Of a stretch of 64,000 bases of DNA, positions 47,499-59,900 are shown one piece after another; positions within the stretch are counted from its first letter, which is position 1, and each line of letters starts with the position of its first letter. Origin of the DNA: Terebella lapidaria (taxonomy: Eukaryota > Annelida > Polychaeta > Terebellida > Terebellidae); assembly GCA_949152475.1 (NCBI GenBank), contig OX424563.1, positions 779,001 to 843,000 on the forward strand, given 5' to 3'. The translations under genes and the position numbers were made by a program. The notes under the pieces were generated by a model, which saw only the letters and a list, made by a program, of their open reading frames with translations, did not search any database and was not told the DNA's origin.

Positions 47499-48050
47499 TC
47501 TATACTCTGATTTTTCTAACTTGTTTACACTATTTTTCGCTGATATTTTTGTGGTGGTAAATGGTATCGTTCTGTAACTTGACATACTTCACCTGGGAGT
47601 CAAACGGCAATTTTCTACCGAATTTCAGATTTCTATCTCGAAAATTGAGAAAGTTGGCAATCTACCCCAATGTTAAATTTAGCTCTATCATTGAATTTCA
47701 GGGTCCGCACAAAATCTTGTGCATGTGCTCGGTTTTCTAGCAGTGCAATCTTACGAAATCAACATGTTTGTGTAGAATACACCTTTCTTCTGGTCCAAAA
47801 TTACAATGGATAGAGACAGGACCAAACCCTCGAATATGCTCAGATTCTCGACTCGAGATCCCGTTTTAGGCTGAAATTTAACATTGGGGTACATTGCCAA
47901 CGTCTTCAATTTTTGCGAAAGGAGTATGAAATATGGTATAAAATTGCCGTTTGACTCCTAGGTGAGGTATGCCCAGTTATAGAACGATAACATTTAGCAT
48001 CGCATAAATATCGTCGAAAACCAGTGTAAACAAAAAATCAGAGTATAGAT
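47499..48050. mobile_element. Foldback element with about 200-bp inverted arms
   Basis: The left arm (47499-47705) and right arm (about 47868-48050) are imperfect reverse complements. The outer ends are TCTATACTCTGATTTTT and its complement; inner words are CCCAATGTTAAATTT and AAATTTAACATTGGGG. It belongs to the same family as 18559-19117 and is non-coding. Confidence 0.7.
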
Positions 48051-49902
48051 ATCATGGAGAAACAAAATTGCCCACTAAATAATTTAGTGGGCAAGTAAAC
48101 GGAACATGTCATGTGCTCCTACCTACAGTCTATGTCTTCACCAAGGTTTGGTTTTATTATAAACAGCAAATGGAAAGTCAATCTCTACATTTTATCCAGA
48201 TTTAAGCCAAAATACTGTATGAAGTGAAAACACAGCGCGAAACAGGTCACAATTTGTTTTGATGGAAACGGAATGCACCGGAAATCGATGAACCGAGGAT
48301 ACTTCATTTTCACAAAAGCCCTAAAGAGAAAAACTGAGCGCCGTGAAAAAGACGTTATCTTCGGAACCATTAGATGTAACCGGACCCCGATATTGATAGA
48401 TTATATAGAGCAGCGAAGTTGGTTTCATTTTTTAGTGTACAGGCTTCGTAGCCAATCCAATGAGCAGTACCATTCAGTACGAGTTGCTTAAAAACAGTAG
48501 GCGGAATAAATTAGGCCTAGGTATTTGTCATGCAAATATGTAGAAGGTCGTGACTTCGCCGGACATATGTGAATAATTATCCATGTTAGGCCTACACAAT
48601 CATGCATGTTCAATGTACATGTGTAGTAAGGTTAATGTGAACTTCTTCAACTATATTAGGCTACCTTTGTTAACTTCTCAAACAAATATGATATGAAATT
48701 CCAAGCAAGTTAACGGTTAAGTTATTATATGATCAATACAAATTTATCGCTTTGAATTTTAATACAGACGCAACTCTGCAATTTCGTACCATGGAAATTC
48801 AACTTTTCAACCTTCCAGGCTGATAAAAAATAATTGTATAGACATAGACCTACTTATCGATCTTCGAGCTTTCTGTTCATGTTTTATATGTAACAAGAGC
48901 GCCAGGGAGAACATGTGTTAGGCCTGAATTGGGGTCCTCAAATACATAAATAAATAAAAATATGAAAATAAATAAATAATATCAGCCGACAAATATGGTT
49001 TTACAGCTGACGATCATTCACTCGTGTCCGACAAAGTACTAAAAGCATAAGACTGTTGAGTAACCTCATAGGCTATGATTTTTGGCCATAATTAAGCCAT
49101 CCCCCATCCCGTAAAGTAGGCTACGCCTTAATTCCGTGCATAATGAAAACAGTTGCTGCTTGAAAAATTGGTGAGTAAAAACGTAAAATCATGATGTTAT
49201 TTAAAAATACACAATATTCACGTTCATGACCATTTGGGGTCAATCAGTAATTATTTTTATCGGCTAGAGACGATTCACATACATGTACGCGCATCAAAGT
49301 CCGGAGTACTACAGCGCCGGCACTTTGTTAAAATCTCATTCCTGCTCGCCGCACCTTAGGCCAAGAGTTATAAAAATATTACTGATATTCTGCCACCAAT
49401 TGCACTTATATCAGGTTACGATTTGTTTTAAATATTGTGTAAGGTGATTTTATGCTATTCTATTAATGTCGATTTAAATGAAACATTGCCCAGTATATCT
49501 CGTGTATTCGTATATTGCATGCTAAAAACTGCTTGAAGTGGGAACGAAACAAAAAAATGATGTCGTGGTGCCTATGGTATGGGTGTTGGCATCAATCATT
49601 GCCTTATCCAATGTTGGGTGCGGGCGCCGAATTGTAATGACTGATTTTAATCACCATCATTTGTAGCAGGCTAATTGTATGATGTACCGCTGTAAATTCT
49701 AAGATGTAAAGTTTAAGATGTACGCTGTAAATCGGACAATACACTGAATTTTCATCTTAAACAATTTTAAATTTAATTCATTCATTTTGTAAAAAAATTC
49801 TTGACAAACACTGTTCACAGATTTTATACAAACTGTTCTTTTATTTTTGGTGAATGATGCTTAATTGACCTTGATCTAGGCCTAGTATCTTATTCTCTTG
49901 CA
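48051..49902. other. Spacer and probable 5' region of the zinc-finger gene
   Basis: I see no gene. A polypyrimidine tract and CTCTTGCAG at 49895-49903 look like a splice acceptor for a 5' UTR exon that continues into the coding exon, so an untranslated first exon and the promoter should lie somewhere upstream. Confidence 0.45.
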
Positions 49903-49937
49903 GAATACCTCAGATGAAATAACTGACTGCCCATATA

Positions 49938-52900
49938 ATGGCTGATTCTCCAGATGAGATACCGCAGCCAACATCTGGACCTCATGTCAACGAGTCATTT
50001 CTGCTGCAACAACTGCAAACAGATGCAACATCAGCACTTTCTCACCAGCAGTGTGAACAAGGGCTGGACTCGCCGGCTCTATCTCAGACCTCAGAGCTTC
50101 TCTCCCAGCAGACTCCCGAATTCCTACACAAACTCCTCCAGGCACAATACAGAGAGCCGCCCGCCTTCCAGGAAGTCCTAGCCTCATCCGGCAGCTTACA
50201 GAATCAGGAGACATATAATCAGCCTGGTCCCAGTGATATCACTCAGAACTACAGTAACACAAGTCACAATCATGTCCCTCTATCTCCTATCACCTCCAGA
50301 CTGGAACCTCAGCCTCTAATATCTACCCATGAGCTCCAGCTTCATGCTCCCCAGCCGCTGGTCACCCCAGGAGACGGCAGTCTCCACCCTGTGGCCTCCA
50401 CTCCTCAGGAGACCCTGGAGATGACTGTGCAGCAGGAGTCTCCTTTGTCAAGTGGAGCAGACCTTGTAGATCCAGATGTCTACAAAGTGAGCATCCACCA
50501 GCTTCCAAGCCTCAAGATGGATGCCAGCTATACTGTCCATGGACAAGAACGTACAGCTTCATCCCAGAAACCACTGGATCTCGAACATCTGCAGAAGATG
50601 GAGTTGGACCAGTGGCGTAAGTCAGGGACTGACCGAATACAGCCAGTCCTGCAAATGGAGAGCCTCCCCCGGCCGCTCAACCTTGTACCTCCTCCACCAC
50701 AGCCTCCACCCTCACAGGAAAAAAATGCATACAACAAGAACCATCTATTGGCCATACTGAACCAGACGCTTGTCCAGTTCTGTCATGACAACTTGTACTT
50801 TGTTGAGTTTGCTCACATCACAGGAAGGTTTTCATTCAACCTTGACAACAGAGAGGTTTGTGTCTTGGATAAAATAGTGATGAATGATAAATAGTTCCAG
50901 ATATGTCTATGTCCGTGGGAAACTTACGTGAGATTAGCTATTTTTTTTAGTATGTCGTGTCTGACGTTTTTTCATTTCATAAGCTTTATAGTGAAGGCCA
51001 CGTCCACATAAACATGCATCTGGAACTCTATCATTTCCTAATTTCCAGCATTAATAGTTCATGATGTGTACATCAATATCCATCTTCCTCCCACAGACAA
51101 TGCACCTGGTTGTATCTCAGATGACAACTCCAGCAGCTTTCCAGGAAAAACCTCCTCCAGCATCTTCTCAGAAAATCCTCGCTCCCTCCAGATCCCTCGC
51201 CCCCTCCAAGTCTCTCGCCCCTTCCGTGTCTGCTGCCGTAGTGCCGCCAAAGAAACGCGGACGTGGTCGTCCCCCTCGTGGCCGTGGTCGCCCACGGAAG
51301 AGTCAGGACACCACGTACACAGCACCAGTGGTCATAAAGGCACCCCCGGAGACTGTGGACGATGCCCAGCCAGGACCGTCCACCAGTGGTGGTAGTCGGG
51401 GCAGACGGGCGGCCGTAAAGGCCAAACACAGAATGACACAAATCTCCAATATCCAAGACCCCAATGCCCGGTCAGGTCTGTCTTTCTGCCCGCCACTCAC
51501 TGTTTTGCACTAGTACAGTGTTCGGTATTAAATTACTGCAACATTGAATGCTGTTTTGTAGAATATGGAACTGAGATGCACTAAGACAGAATTGGTGAAT
51601 ACGGTTAAACTGGAGGATATTAATTGTGGATTTTATAAAACTTGTCATCGATGAAATTACTTACTACTTCACTTTTCATAGTCTGAGGCAAGTTTTGTGT
51701 TGCAAATATTTGAGTAAGGTCTTCATGTGGATAAGTGAAATTTAATATCATCTCCATTTCAAATATCCACTCAGCCTGATCAGTGTTGGCGATGAAGGTG
51801 CTTGTGCTTGTATGTTTATACACACAAACGTCACTTGCAGATCCCGACGATGATGCGGGGAGTGCGTCTAACTTTGAACCGGGAGACTCGGACGAGAGCG
51901 AGGATGATTACATCTACACAAAACCGTCCTCTAACAGGTCAGTACAAGATAACGTGAAGCTTCAAAAGCATTGTTCAGAACTTCAGAATTCAGAACGGTT
52001 CGGAGTTTCAGACTTCAATATGGCCAGTCAGTATTCATGGATTTTCACTACTGGTACTAGTATTACACAAATATAAATTGGAATTTTTTCAGGCATACTA
52101 TTTTACCAGAATTGTCCCCCCAAATTTTAGTGCGATATTTTGATCCATGTTTGATGCAGGACACCAAACACAAAGAGATCACCCGGGGAAGAGTTCATAG
52201 AGAGGAAGGGCGCTCGAGACGACACAGAGTTGGCGCAACTCCCAGCTGTAGTCAAAACTGAGGACATGGACAACAGAGACAGCCAAGTACCACAAAACAC
52301 AGGTACCTGTGAGTAATAAATAAAACAACATCACTTGGTATCGTGTACTCATCACAGTAGAAGTCAAATGCAGATATATACTATCTCAGCCAGTTCTCGT
52401 CTTTGACCAGAGATCATGAGTGTTTCCAATGTTCAACACTGCATCAATCTATTCTGGCAAATATACATACTTCAAGTTGCACTTTGTATATTCTTGAACC
52501 GAGGTTTTGTTCTCCTGAGATACTGTTTCAGTCAGCAAAGCTATACTGTAAAACGACTAATTTGGGCGGCTATTAAATATGGTGGTTGTGAGCCCAAAGT
52601 TATTTGGTGGAGATGTACCTGGTAATTCAATTAAAAAAACATATATTATCATATAGCTAGATAATTTTCCTCTACCGCCAAATCTGCCAAATAAATCGTC
52701 TGCCAATATTCATTAGTTGTTTTACAGTACTAATGCTGTGAGTTGTTTGATGCGGAGGGCTGACACTTATATTGTTGGTACTTGCAGTTGAAGTCCGTGC
52801 TGTGGATCCTGCTGCAGACATTAAAGTGTCGACAGTGAATCTGGACGAGAACACGGATAACCAAGAGGATAAGGAGGAGGAGGATCGTAGGAAGATTTCC

Positions 52901-54772
52901 AAGTGTGAGGGCCCTGTGGACAGCTCTGGGGCCGGAGATTTCCAGTGTTGTCACTGCACGCAGCGTTTTCCCAGCCAGGAGGAGATGCAGAGTCACGTTG
53001 CCAAACACAAGACGTTTCATTGCGTGGACCCGGCCTGTCGAGATCAGGTGTTCTACACGCGGGGGGAGATCAGGAAGCACTTCCGGGGTATCCACGGCAA
53101 GGGTGCCAAGCACCTTCACCGCTGCAAGGTTTGTCGTCAGGAGTTCCTGACCCGCGACCAGCTGAAGGAGCACTCACAGACCTCTCACGTCCACATGTGC
53201 TCAGTCTGTGGCGAGACCTTCGACACCAAAGCCTCACTCAAGAAGCACAAGGACTCCAGTCACCTGGAGATGAGCTGCACCATCTGTGGCCGGAACTTCA
53301 TCAGTCGCGCTGCCTTTACACGCCACATCCGTCGACACAAGGAGCAGGCAGCTGGCAAAATCAAGTGTGATGAATGTGACAAGGAATTCACGGCAACATC
53401 ATCGCTCTTCCATCACAAGAAAGCGATGCACAGAGGCGTGAAGCCTTACCACTGTGAACAGTGTGACATGTCCTTCAACTTTAACAACAGTCTCAAGCTG
53501 CACAAACTCAAACATTCGGGTGACCGCCCCTACACCTGCGACGTGTGCCACAAGTCATACCTGACCGCCAACCATCTCAAGAACCATGTTCAGGCCGTCC
53601 ACTCCTCACACAAAGCCTACGAATGTCCCATCTGTGACAAACGCTTCCCCTACGACAACAGCCTCAAACTCCATATGCGCCTCCACACTGGAGACCGACC
53701 CTTCATGTGCTCTATCTGCAGCAAAACATTCGTTTCCCGGAGCGCGCTCAAAGTCCACGAGGCCACACACCTCGACACAAAGGACTTTCACTGTGACCTC
53801 TGTAACAAGAGCTACAAGACGGAGATGCTGCTGCACAACCATCGGCGCAGACACACGGAGGATGGCTCTCGCTACATGTGCGACATCTGCGGCAACACGT
53901 ACATGTACAAGAGCAACCTGGAGGCTCACTATGATGTCCACCGGGAGTCCCGCAACCACGAGTGCAACATCTGCCACAAGACCTTCAAGACCTACCCAAC
54001 CCTGTACTCCCACTACCTTGTTCACTCTGACAAAAACCCCTTCCCCTGCTCCCAGTGTGGCAAGGCCTTCAAGACAAAGGAGCGGCTCAAGGCTCACGAG
54101 GTCCGCCACACTGGTGAGAAACCTTATGTCTGCGAGTCCTGTGGCAGTTGCTTCCCAGACAAAGGCGGACTTTCCAAGCACAAGAAAACCGTTCACGCTG
54201 ATGCCCCTCGTTTTGGTTGTCCAGTCTGTGGGAAGCAGTGTAACAGAGCGGACAACCTGCGGGTGCACATGAAAGTTCATGGTAATCCGGCACTGCTCAA
54301 GTTGTCACAGGAGGAACTCCTGATCAAAGACAAATCTGCCGACACTGCACAGAAACCTGACTCGGGCCTAGTGAAGCCCACCATGGATCCAGTTGTCAAT
54401 CTGCCTGAGATGTCCAAGAAAGTGGACGTGGCTCCATCAACCCAGCTTCATGAGGACACGCCAGAGGCAGACTCCCAGACCATACACACACTGGAGGCAC
54501 CCCGAGGGCTGGAGCCAGTGCGGCACCCCGCCCCCCAGGACTCATACCGGGAAAGTGCCGAAGTCCCAGGCTCCGTCATGGGCCAGCTGATGCATCCCTG
54601 GAGCACGGACAGTGCACTACACTACCAGAACATGTTACTAGCACAGGGCTACCCCACGGCTGGCATGGTGCAGGCTCAGGCCCTCGCAGGTGACAACACA
54701 GATGGCCGGACGGCTGGCTTCCAACACCCGCCCACTCAGATCAACTCTGGACATGGCCAAAATACCTACTGA
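49938..54772 (+). CDS. C2H2 zinc-finger protein with AT-hook-like motifs, 16 fingers, 5 exons
   Basis: Exons: 49938-50855, 51097-51475, 51841-51937, 52160-52302, 52788-54772; all have GT-AG ends and phases agree (0,1,2,1), giving about 1173 aa. Exon 4 may instead end at 52308, where the donor GTGAGT is stronger, adding two residues. Exon 1 is Gln/Pro/Ser-rich and ends in a compact segment (LLAILNQTLVQFCHDN, AHITGRFSFNLDNRE). Exon 2 carries basic KKRGRGRPPRGRGRPRK, resembling two AT-hooks that bind the minor groove. Exons 3-4 are acidic. Exon 5 encodes 16 consecutive C2H2 fingers, from CCHCTQRFPSQEEMQSHVAKH to CPVCGKQCNRADNLRVHMKVH, several joined by HTGDRP or HTGEKP-type linkers, followed by a disordered tail of about 170 residues. 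Finger 2 has a widened C-x4-C spacing. It is probably a nuclear DNA-binding regulator; I cannot name an orthologue. Confidence 0.88.
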
Positions 54773-54965
54773 TATCCGATATGCCTTAGATATGTATGAA
54801 GGAATCACGGATATATGCTGGTCACGAATTCACAACCATCTATGATCACCAACACACTTTGTTTCACCTGCGGTGCTATCAATCTGTATCTGTAAATGTG
54901 TGCATAAATGTATCCAGACAGTGTCAGGTTTGTTTCAGTGTGTTCACTGTGGGACGAAAAAGGTA

Positions 54966-56045
54966 CTTAACTAGACGTCAAGGCCTAAAGATGCCTTGGA
55001 GGCATTTCGGTGTTAGGACTAATTCGTAATATTTAAAACATGTTAGCCATGGGCTCTACGACACATCGTTTCCTAGATATGGATGAAAATGAAAAATGTC
55101 GACTCAGCAAAAAAACATTTCAGGTCAAGGTCAAAGTTCATCTGTAATACCCCTTAGACATGTTTGTCTAGAGCCACGAGTCCGAAAACAACGTCGGTTT
55201 CGCTCTACAATGCACCGTTTCCGAGATATCAACGAAAACGAAAAATGCCGACTCGGCAAAAAAATTTAAGGTCAAGGTCAAAGTTCATCAATAATACCCT
55301 TAAGACATGTTTGTCTAAGGCGATGAGTCCAAAAATAACGTCCGTTTCGCTCTACGACTCACCGTTTCCGAGATATCAACGAAAACGAAAAATGCCGACT
55401 CGGCAAAAAAATTTCGGGTCAAGGTCAAAGTTCATCAATAATACCCATTAGACATCTTTGTCTAGGGCGACGAGTCCGGAAATAACGTCCGTTTCGCTCT
55501 ACGACGCACCGTTTCTGAGATATCGACGAAAACGAAAAATGCCGACTCGGCAAAAAAATTTCGGGTCAAGGTCAAAGTTCATCAATAATACCCATTAGAC
55601 ATGTTTGTCTAGGGCGACGAGTCCGGAAATAACGTCCGTTTTGCTCTACGACGCACCGTTTCTGAGATATGCAGGAAGCCTCAAGGATGAATCAGCAAAA
55701 AAATATTTTGACCTCTAGGTCAAAGGTCATTTGACGGATTGATCCCAAAATCAATAGGGTTCTTCCCTGGTGGCATATGAACCTCCATGCAGAGTTCTGC
55801 ATCTATTGCCTGAATATTTTTTGAGTTATCGTCCGGAAACAAAAAACCTTGATTTCATCCTCACGGACCTCGGAGCCGGCTCAAAAAGCATAGGGTTCTT
55901 CCACATATCATTTCTGACTAGTGGTGAAAATTTGATAAGGATCCATCGAGGCAATCTAAAGTTATCGTCCGGAAACCAAAACGGCGGAAGAAAAAAAAAA
56001 AAAAAAGATTTTGCTAAAACCATAAAGGCATTTCTGCCAAAATGC
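54966..56045 (+). mobile_element. Helentron-like non-autonomous element (copy 2)
   Basis: It starts ACTAGACGTCAAGGCC like copy 1 and ends with the GGCATTTCTGCC hairpin word and AATGCCTTAA. It has about four internal 147-bp units against eight in copy 1, followed by the same unique stretch and a short A run at about 55987. It lies just 3' of the zinc-finger gene stop, so it may lie in that gene's 3' UTR. Confidence 0.65.
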
Positions 56046-56913
56046 CTTAATCATTCGCAAACTAGAAATTACCTAAAACAATACTATGGTGACGATGACC
56101 ACTACAAGTACTGTGTTGGTCCACATAGTGGCATGTGCCTTGTAATTCACTTCATATCTTTCTGATTGAAACTTGACCTCAAGTTTGATCTCATTTTTGT
56201 GCGTGTTGCTGCAGGTCTTGCTTTGGCTCGCCAGGCTACTATTAGGACCAATACAGTATTTGTAGCGATAGTCAGCACTGCAGGTAATCATTGAACACTG
56301 TACAAAGTTATACATGAGCACACAGGGAAACACTTTCCAGTACACATTTATTCACCACAACAAAATCGTATTAAAAGGCATGAATCTTACGAAATATAGC
56401 TTGCCACGCAAAGCAGCTTTGATACTACACTGTATGATAAACCTTGCTTATATTGGCATTGTATGTCACACTGCCAATAGCACAGCCACTAAAACAAAGC
56501 TTCCATAAAAATGTCCAAGTTCACTCTACGAACTTCGAGAATAAGGTAACAGTAACCTCAGTATCAAAGATGCAATGGTCCACAGTCACAGTAAAATACT
56601 ACCAGTCACACCATCATTCAGGGTGAACCACTGCCTCACTGTATTCTGGTCATAATGACTGCCAAAATGAGACGGACAAAACGGGATATAACGATGAGAA
56701 AATCCTTACAGAACTAAACATCTTGAGCTTCACTATATCTGTCACATTCCTTTTCTAAATGCACTTGCACAATATTCATTTATATCATTTATAAACAATG
56801 GCACACATATTTACACATTCATACAAATTCTTCCACTAAACTGATAAAGAAGGATTGATGCAGAAGCATACCTTCATACACATTATGGCACAGTTCAATG
56901 ACATATCGCAGCC
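56046..56913. other. Convergent 3' region between zinc-finger gene and DUSP11-like gene
   Basis: No gene is seen. On the minus strand this is the likely 3' UTR of the DUSP11-like gene; I find no canonical AATAAA close after its stop. Confidence 0.45.
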
Positions 56914-59900
56914 TCAGTCCCAGTCATCACTACGCTGTTTGTAAGCACCGCGCGTTTTTTGGAAGGTTCCACGAGACCTGAAGGCTTGTGAATCGCCTCG
57001 GCCTCGCCCCTTGAAATCATCCCTCCCCATCCCTCGCTTTTTAAAACCTTCATCTCGGAAGACAGGTTCCGGACTGACACCTCGGAACGGTGGACTGAGG
57101 TCTCGGTGTTTGAAGGGTGGTGGGCTGGGCTCTCTGTCACGGTACTGGGCTGGGGGTGTGGCTCGCCTGGGACGGCCCCTTGGGGGACTCGACGCTTCTC
57201 CTCTAAACTCTCGGCTCTGGGCCTTGAACCCCTTGGTAGCAACACGACCTCGGAATCCTCCCCTCTCCGGAAATGTTTCCGGCTCCTCAAAGCTGTCTTC
57301 ACTGATATCAGACCCGAAGCCTGGAGCGCTACCTTCGTGACTGTACTTGGATCCTGGCGCTTTCTTACGGAAGACAGGACTGTCTGCTCTGAAGGACATA
57401 CTGGACTCTCGGTCATGATGGACCAACCGATCCCGCTCCTTGAAGAGCGACGTCTCCTCTGCATAACCTCTGGGTCGCTGTCTGAACTCTTGCTGGTCCT
57501 CGGACACCCTGAAGTCGGGGCTGGTGTCTCTAGCGGAACCTCGGTCTGCAAATCCACGCCTCTCTTCACGTCCAATAAATCCTTCACGTCCTCGCTGCCC
57601 TCGGCCATCCTCCCGCTCATCGAAGTCTCGACTGAAGCCCCTTCCATCATAGCCACGTGCCTCACGCTCATCATACTCCCTGAAGCCTCGACCTTCACCT
57701 CGCCCTCTACCGAAGCCACGCCCCTCACCTCGGCCACGGTAGCCATCAAACGCGCCCTGACCTCGGTAGGAGTCTTTACCTCTGAAGCCTTGTTCCTCTG
57801 GTGACCAGCTGCGTTTGTGGCCAGCGGATGGACTGAAGTCCCGCTCAGATTTATACTTTGTCTCCCTGTCTCCCTGGTAGCTGGGTCCAGGTCTTCTCTC
57901 TCCCCGTTCCCCTTCAGCATACCCAAATGATTCCTCTCGCTGTGCGAAGGATCCCCGACCTCTACCTCGCCATTCCCCATTATAGCTTCCACGCCCTCTG
58001 TACCCCCGGCCACCGCGACCACGGAAGTCTCTGTCCTCTTCAGGATCGTAAGCCTTGTACTTGCGTGGTCGATCGTCTACATCCCACGCTCCAGAATCCT
58101 GGCCTTCACGGAATTGTGAACGAAAGCCACCACGACTACGGTAGGAACCTTCATCTTGTGGTGGACCTCGTTTGAAGGTTGAGCCCTCACGTTCCTTGGG
58201 ATAGGATGAAGAGGCTGACCTTTCCTCTCGTATTATTGTTCCTCTCTCACTCTTGGTAATTATCACCTCAGTATCTTCATCCAAGTCTGTTGCACCGTAA
58301 GGGTTGAAGCCTTTTCCATAGCCGCCATTGTCATTCCAATCTTTACGGAAGCCACCTCTGCCCCTGAAGTCTCCACGACCCCTGAAGCCTCCATCTTGGA
58401 AACCACGGCCTCTGTTGTAGTTGTTCTGGAAGCCTCGGTTGTTGAAAGGCCGCCTCTGGAAGCCACGTCCCCCTTGATGCTGGAAGCCTCGACCACGAAA
58501 CCCGCGACCTCGAAATCCACCTCTGGCCGCATCGCCAAAGTCCGGAGCGGGACTTCTATCCTCCATGGTGGGCTTGTCAACCTCAGAGCCGGTCGCAGCT
58601 CCCTCTGCTGGTTTGGGCGGGAAGGCTGTGATTCCAGATTCTGAATCCTCGTCCTCTACGATCTCCCCGTCCGACGCGTTGTCTACTGGTAGTGGCACAT
58701 CCCTACGTGCAGAGAGGAAACATGTATTGTACTCTGACATGTATTACAAGCAGGAGCAAATATACTTGGCTGAAAGGCAGTCGCCACAAAATAAAACTGA
58801 CCGATCTGACATGTATTACAAGCAGGATCAAATATACTTGGCTGAAAGGCAGTCGCCACGAAATAAAACTGACCGATCTGACATGTATTACAAGCAGGAG
58901 CAAATATACTTGGCTGAAAGGCAGTCGCCACGAAATAAAACTGACCGATCTGACATGTATTACAAGCAGGATCAAAGATACTTGGCTGAAAGACAGTCGC
59001 CACGAAATAAAACTGACCGATCGCTGTTCATCAAGTCTGTGATGTAATTCTCGCGCTCCATGGAATAACCACGCGCTTCATTGAAAGCTGTAGAAAGAAA
59101 ATATCATGCAAAATACAGAAAAATTGTGGTCAATAATGGTTTTCCTCAAACATTTCATGAAATGATTTTCATTCATTACCTTCAATGGCTTCTTTCGGAT
59201 TGAACCTCATTTTATCGATCATGTATCTGCAACAACCAATCACATTATCAAAATTCAAGTTACATAGCTTTTGAGCAGAAAATATTCAATATCCACACTG
59301 AACTACAATTTGCTTGTTAGTTTCGTGCACTACCGTAAGCGGGAGAGTCTCACTCACCGACACACCATGTAGCCTGTACGATTCAGTCCATGTGTACAGT
59401 GTACTCCAATCAACAGATCTGTAACAGCAATCTAATACTGCACCCAACAGACGAGATCGGACAGCAAAAAGTTCAGTAAAATGATAACATGTACTTACCA
59501 TTTCCTACATTACGTTCCAGGAAATCATCAACTATAGCAAAGAACCTGCAATACATGAATACTTTCAAATAACCCTGGATGATAGTTTCTCAGAAGTATG
59601 AAACTAGAATACATGAAGTCATGCAGCATCAGAATATTTGTTCAATCTTCGAGACGTAAAGGGAACAATCCTGTATATTATGACCCTTTAATGTTTTTCT
59701 TATTGAATATTTTAGCGAGTTTTGGAATTTGTCCCAGAGATTAGGTTCAGGTATCATGCAATACGGCCTGGATAAAATTCAAGCTTACAAGCTCTGACTA
59801 TGAACTTACTTTTGTTGCACAGCTTTGCTAGGAACAACGCGTCCCTCCGTGTTGATTTTGATAAAGGCCACTCCGTGGACTTCTATCTCCTGCAACAACA

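Noticed and set aside
53586..54280. Long open frames in other frames and on the minus strand across the zinc-finger exon
   Set aside because: They are shadows of the C2H2 coding sequence, whose finger pattern fixes the true frame.
58565..59047. Repetitive open frames on both strands around the 72-bp repeat
   Set aside because: They are consequences of the period being divisible by three; the real coding strand is the DUSP11 exon pair on either side.
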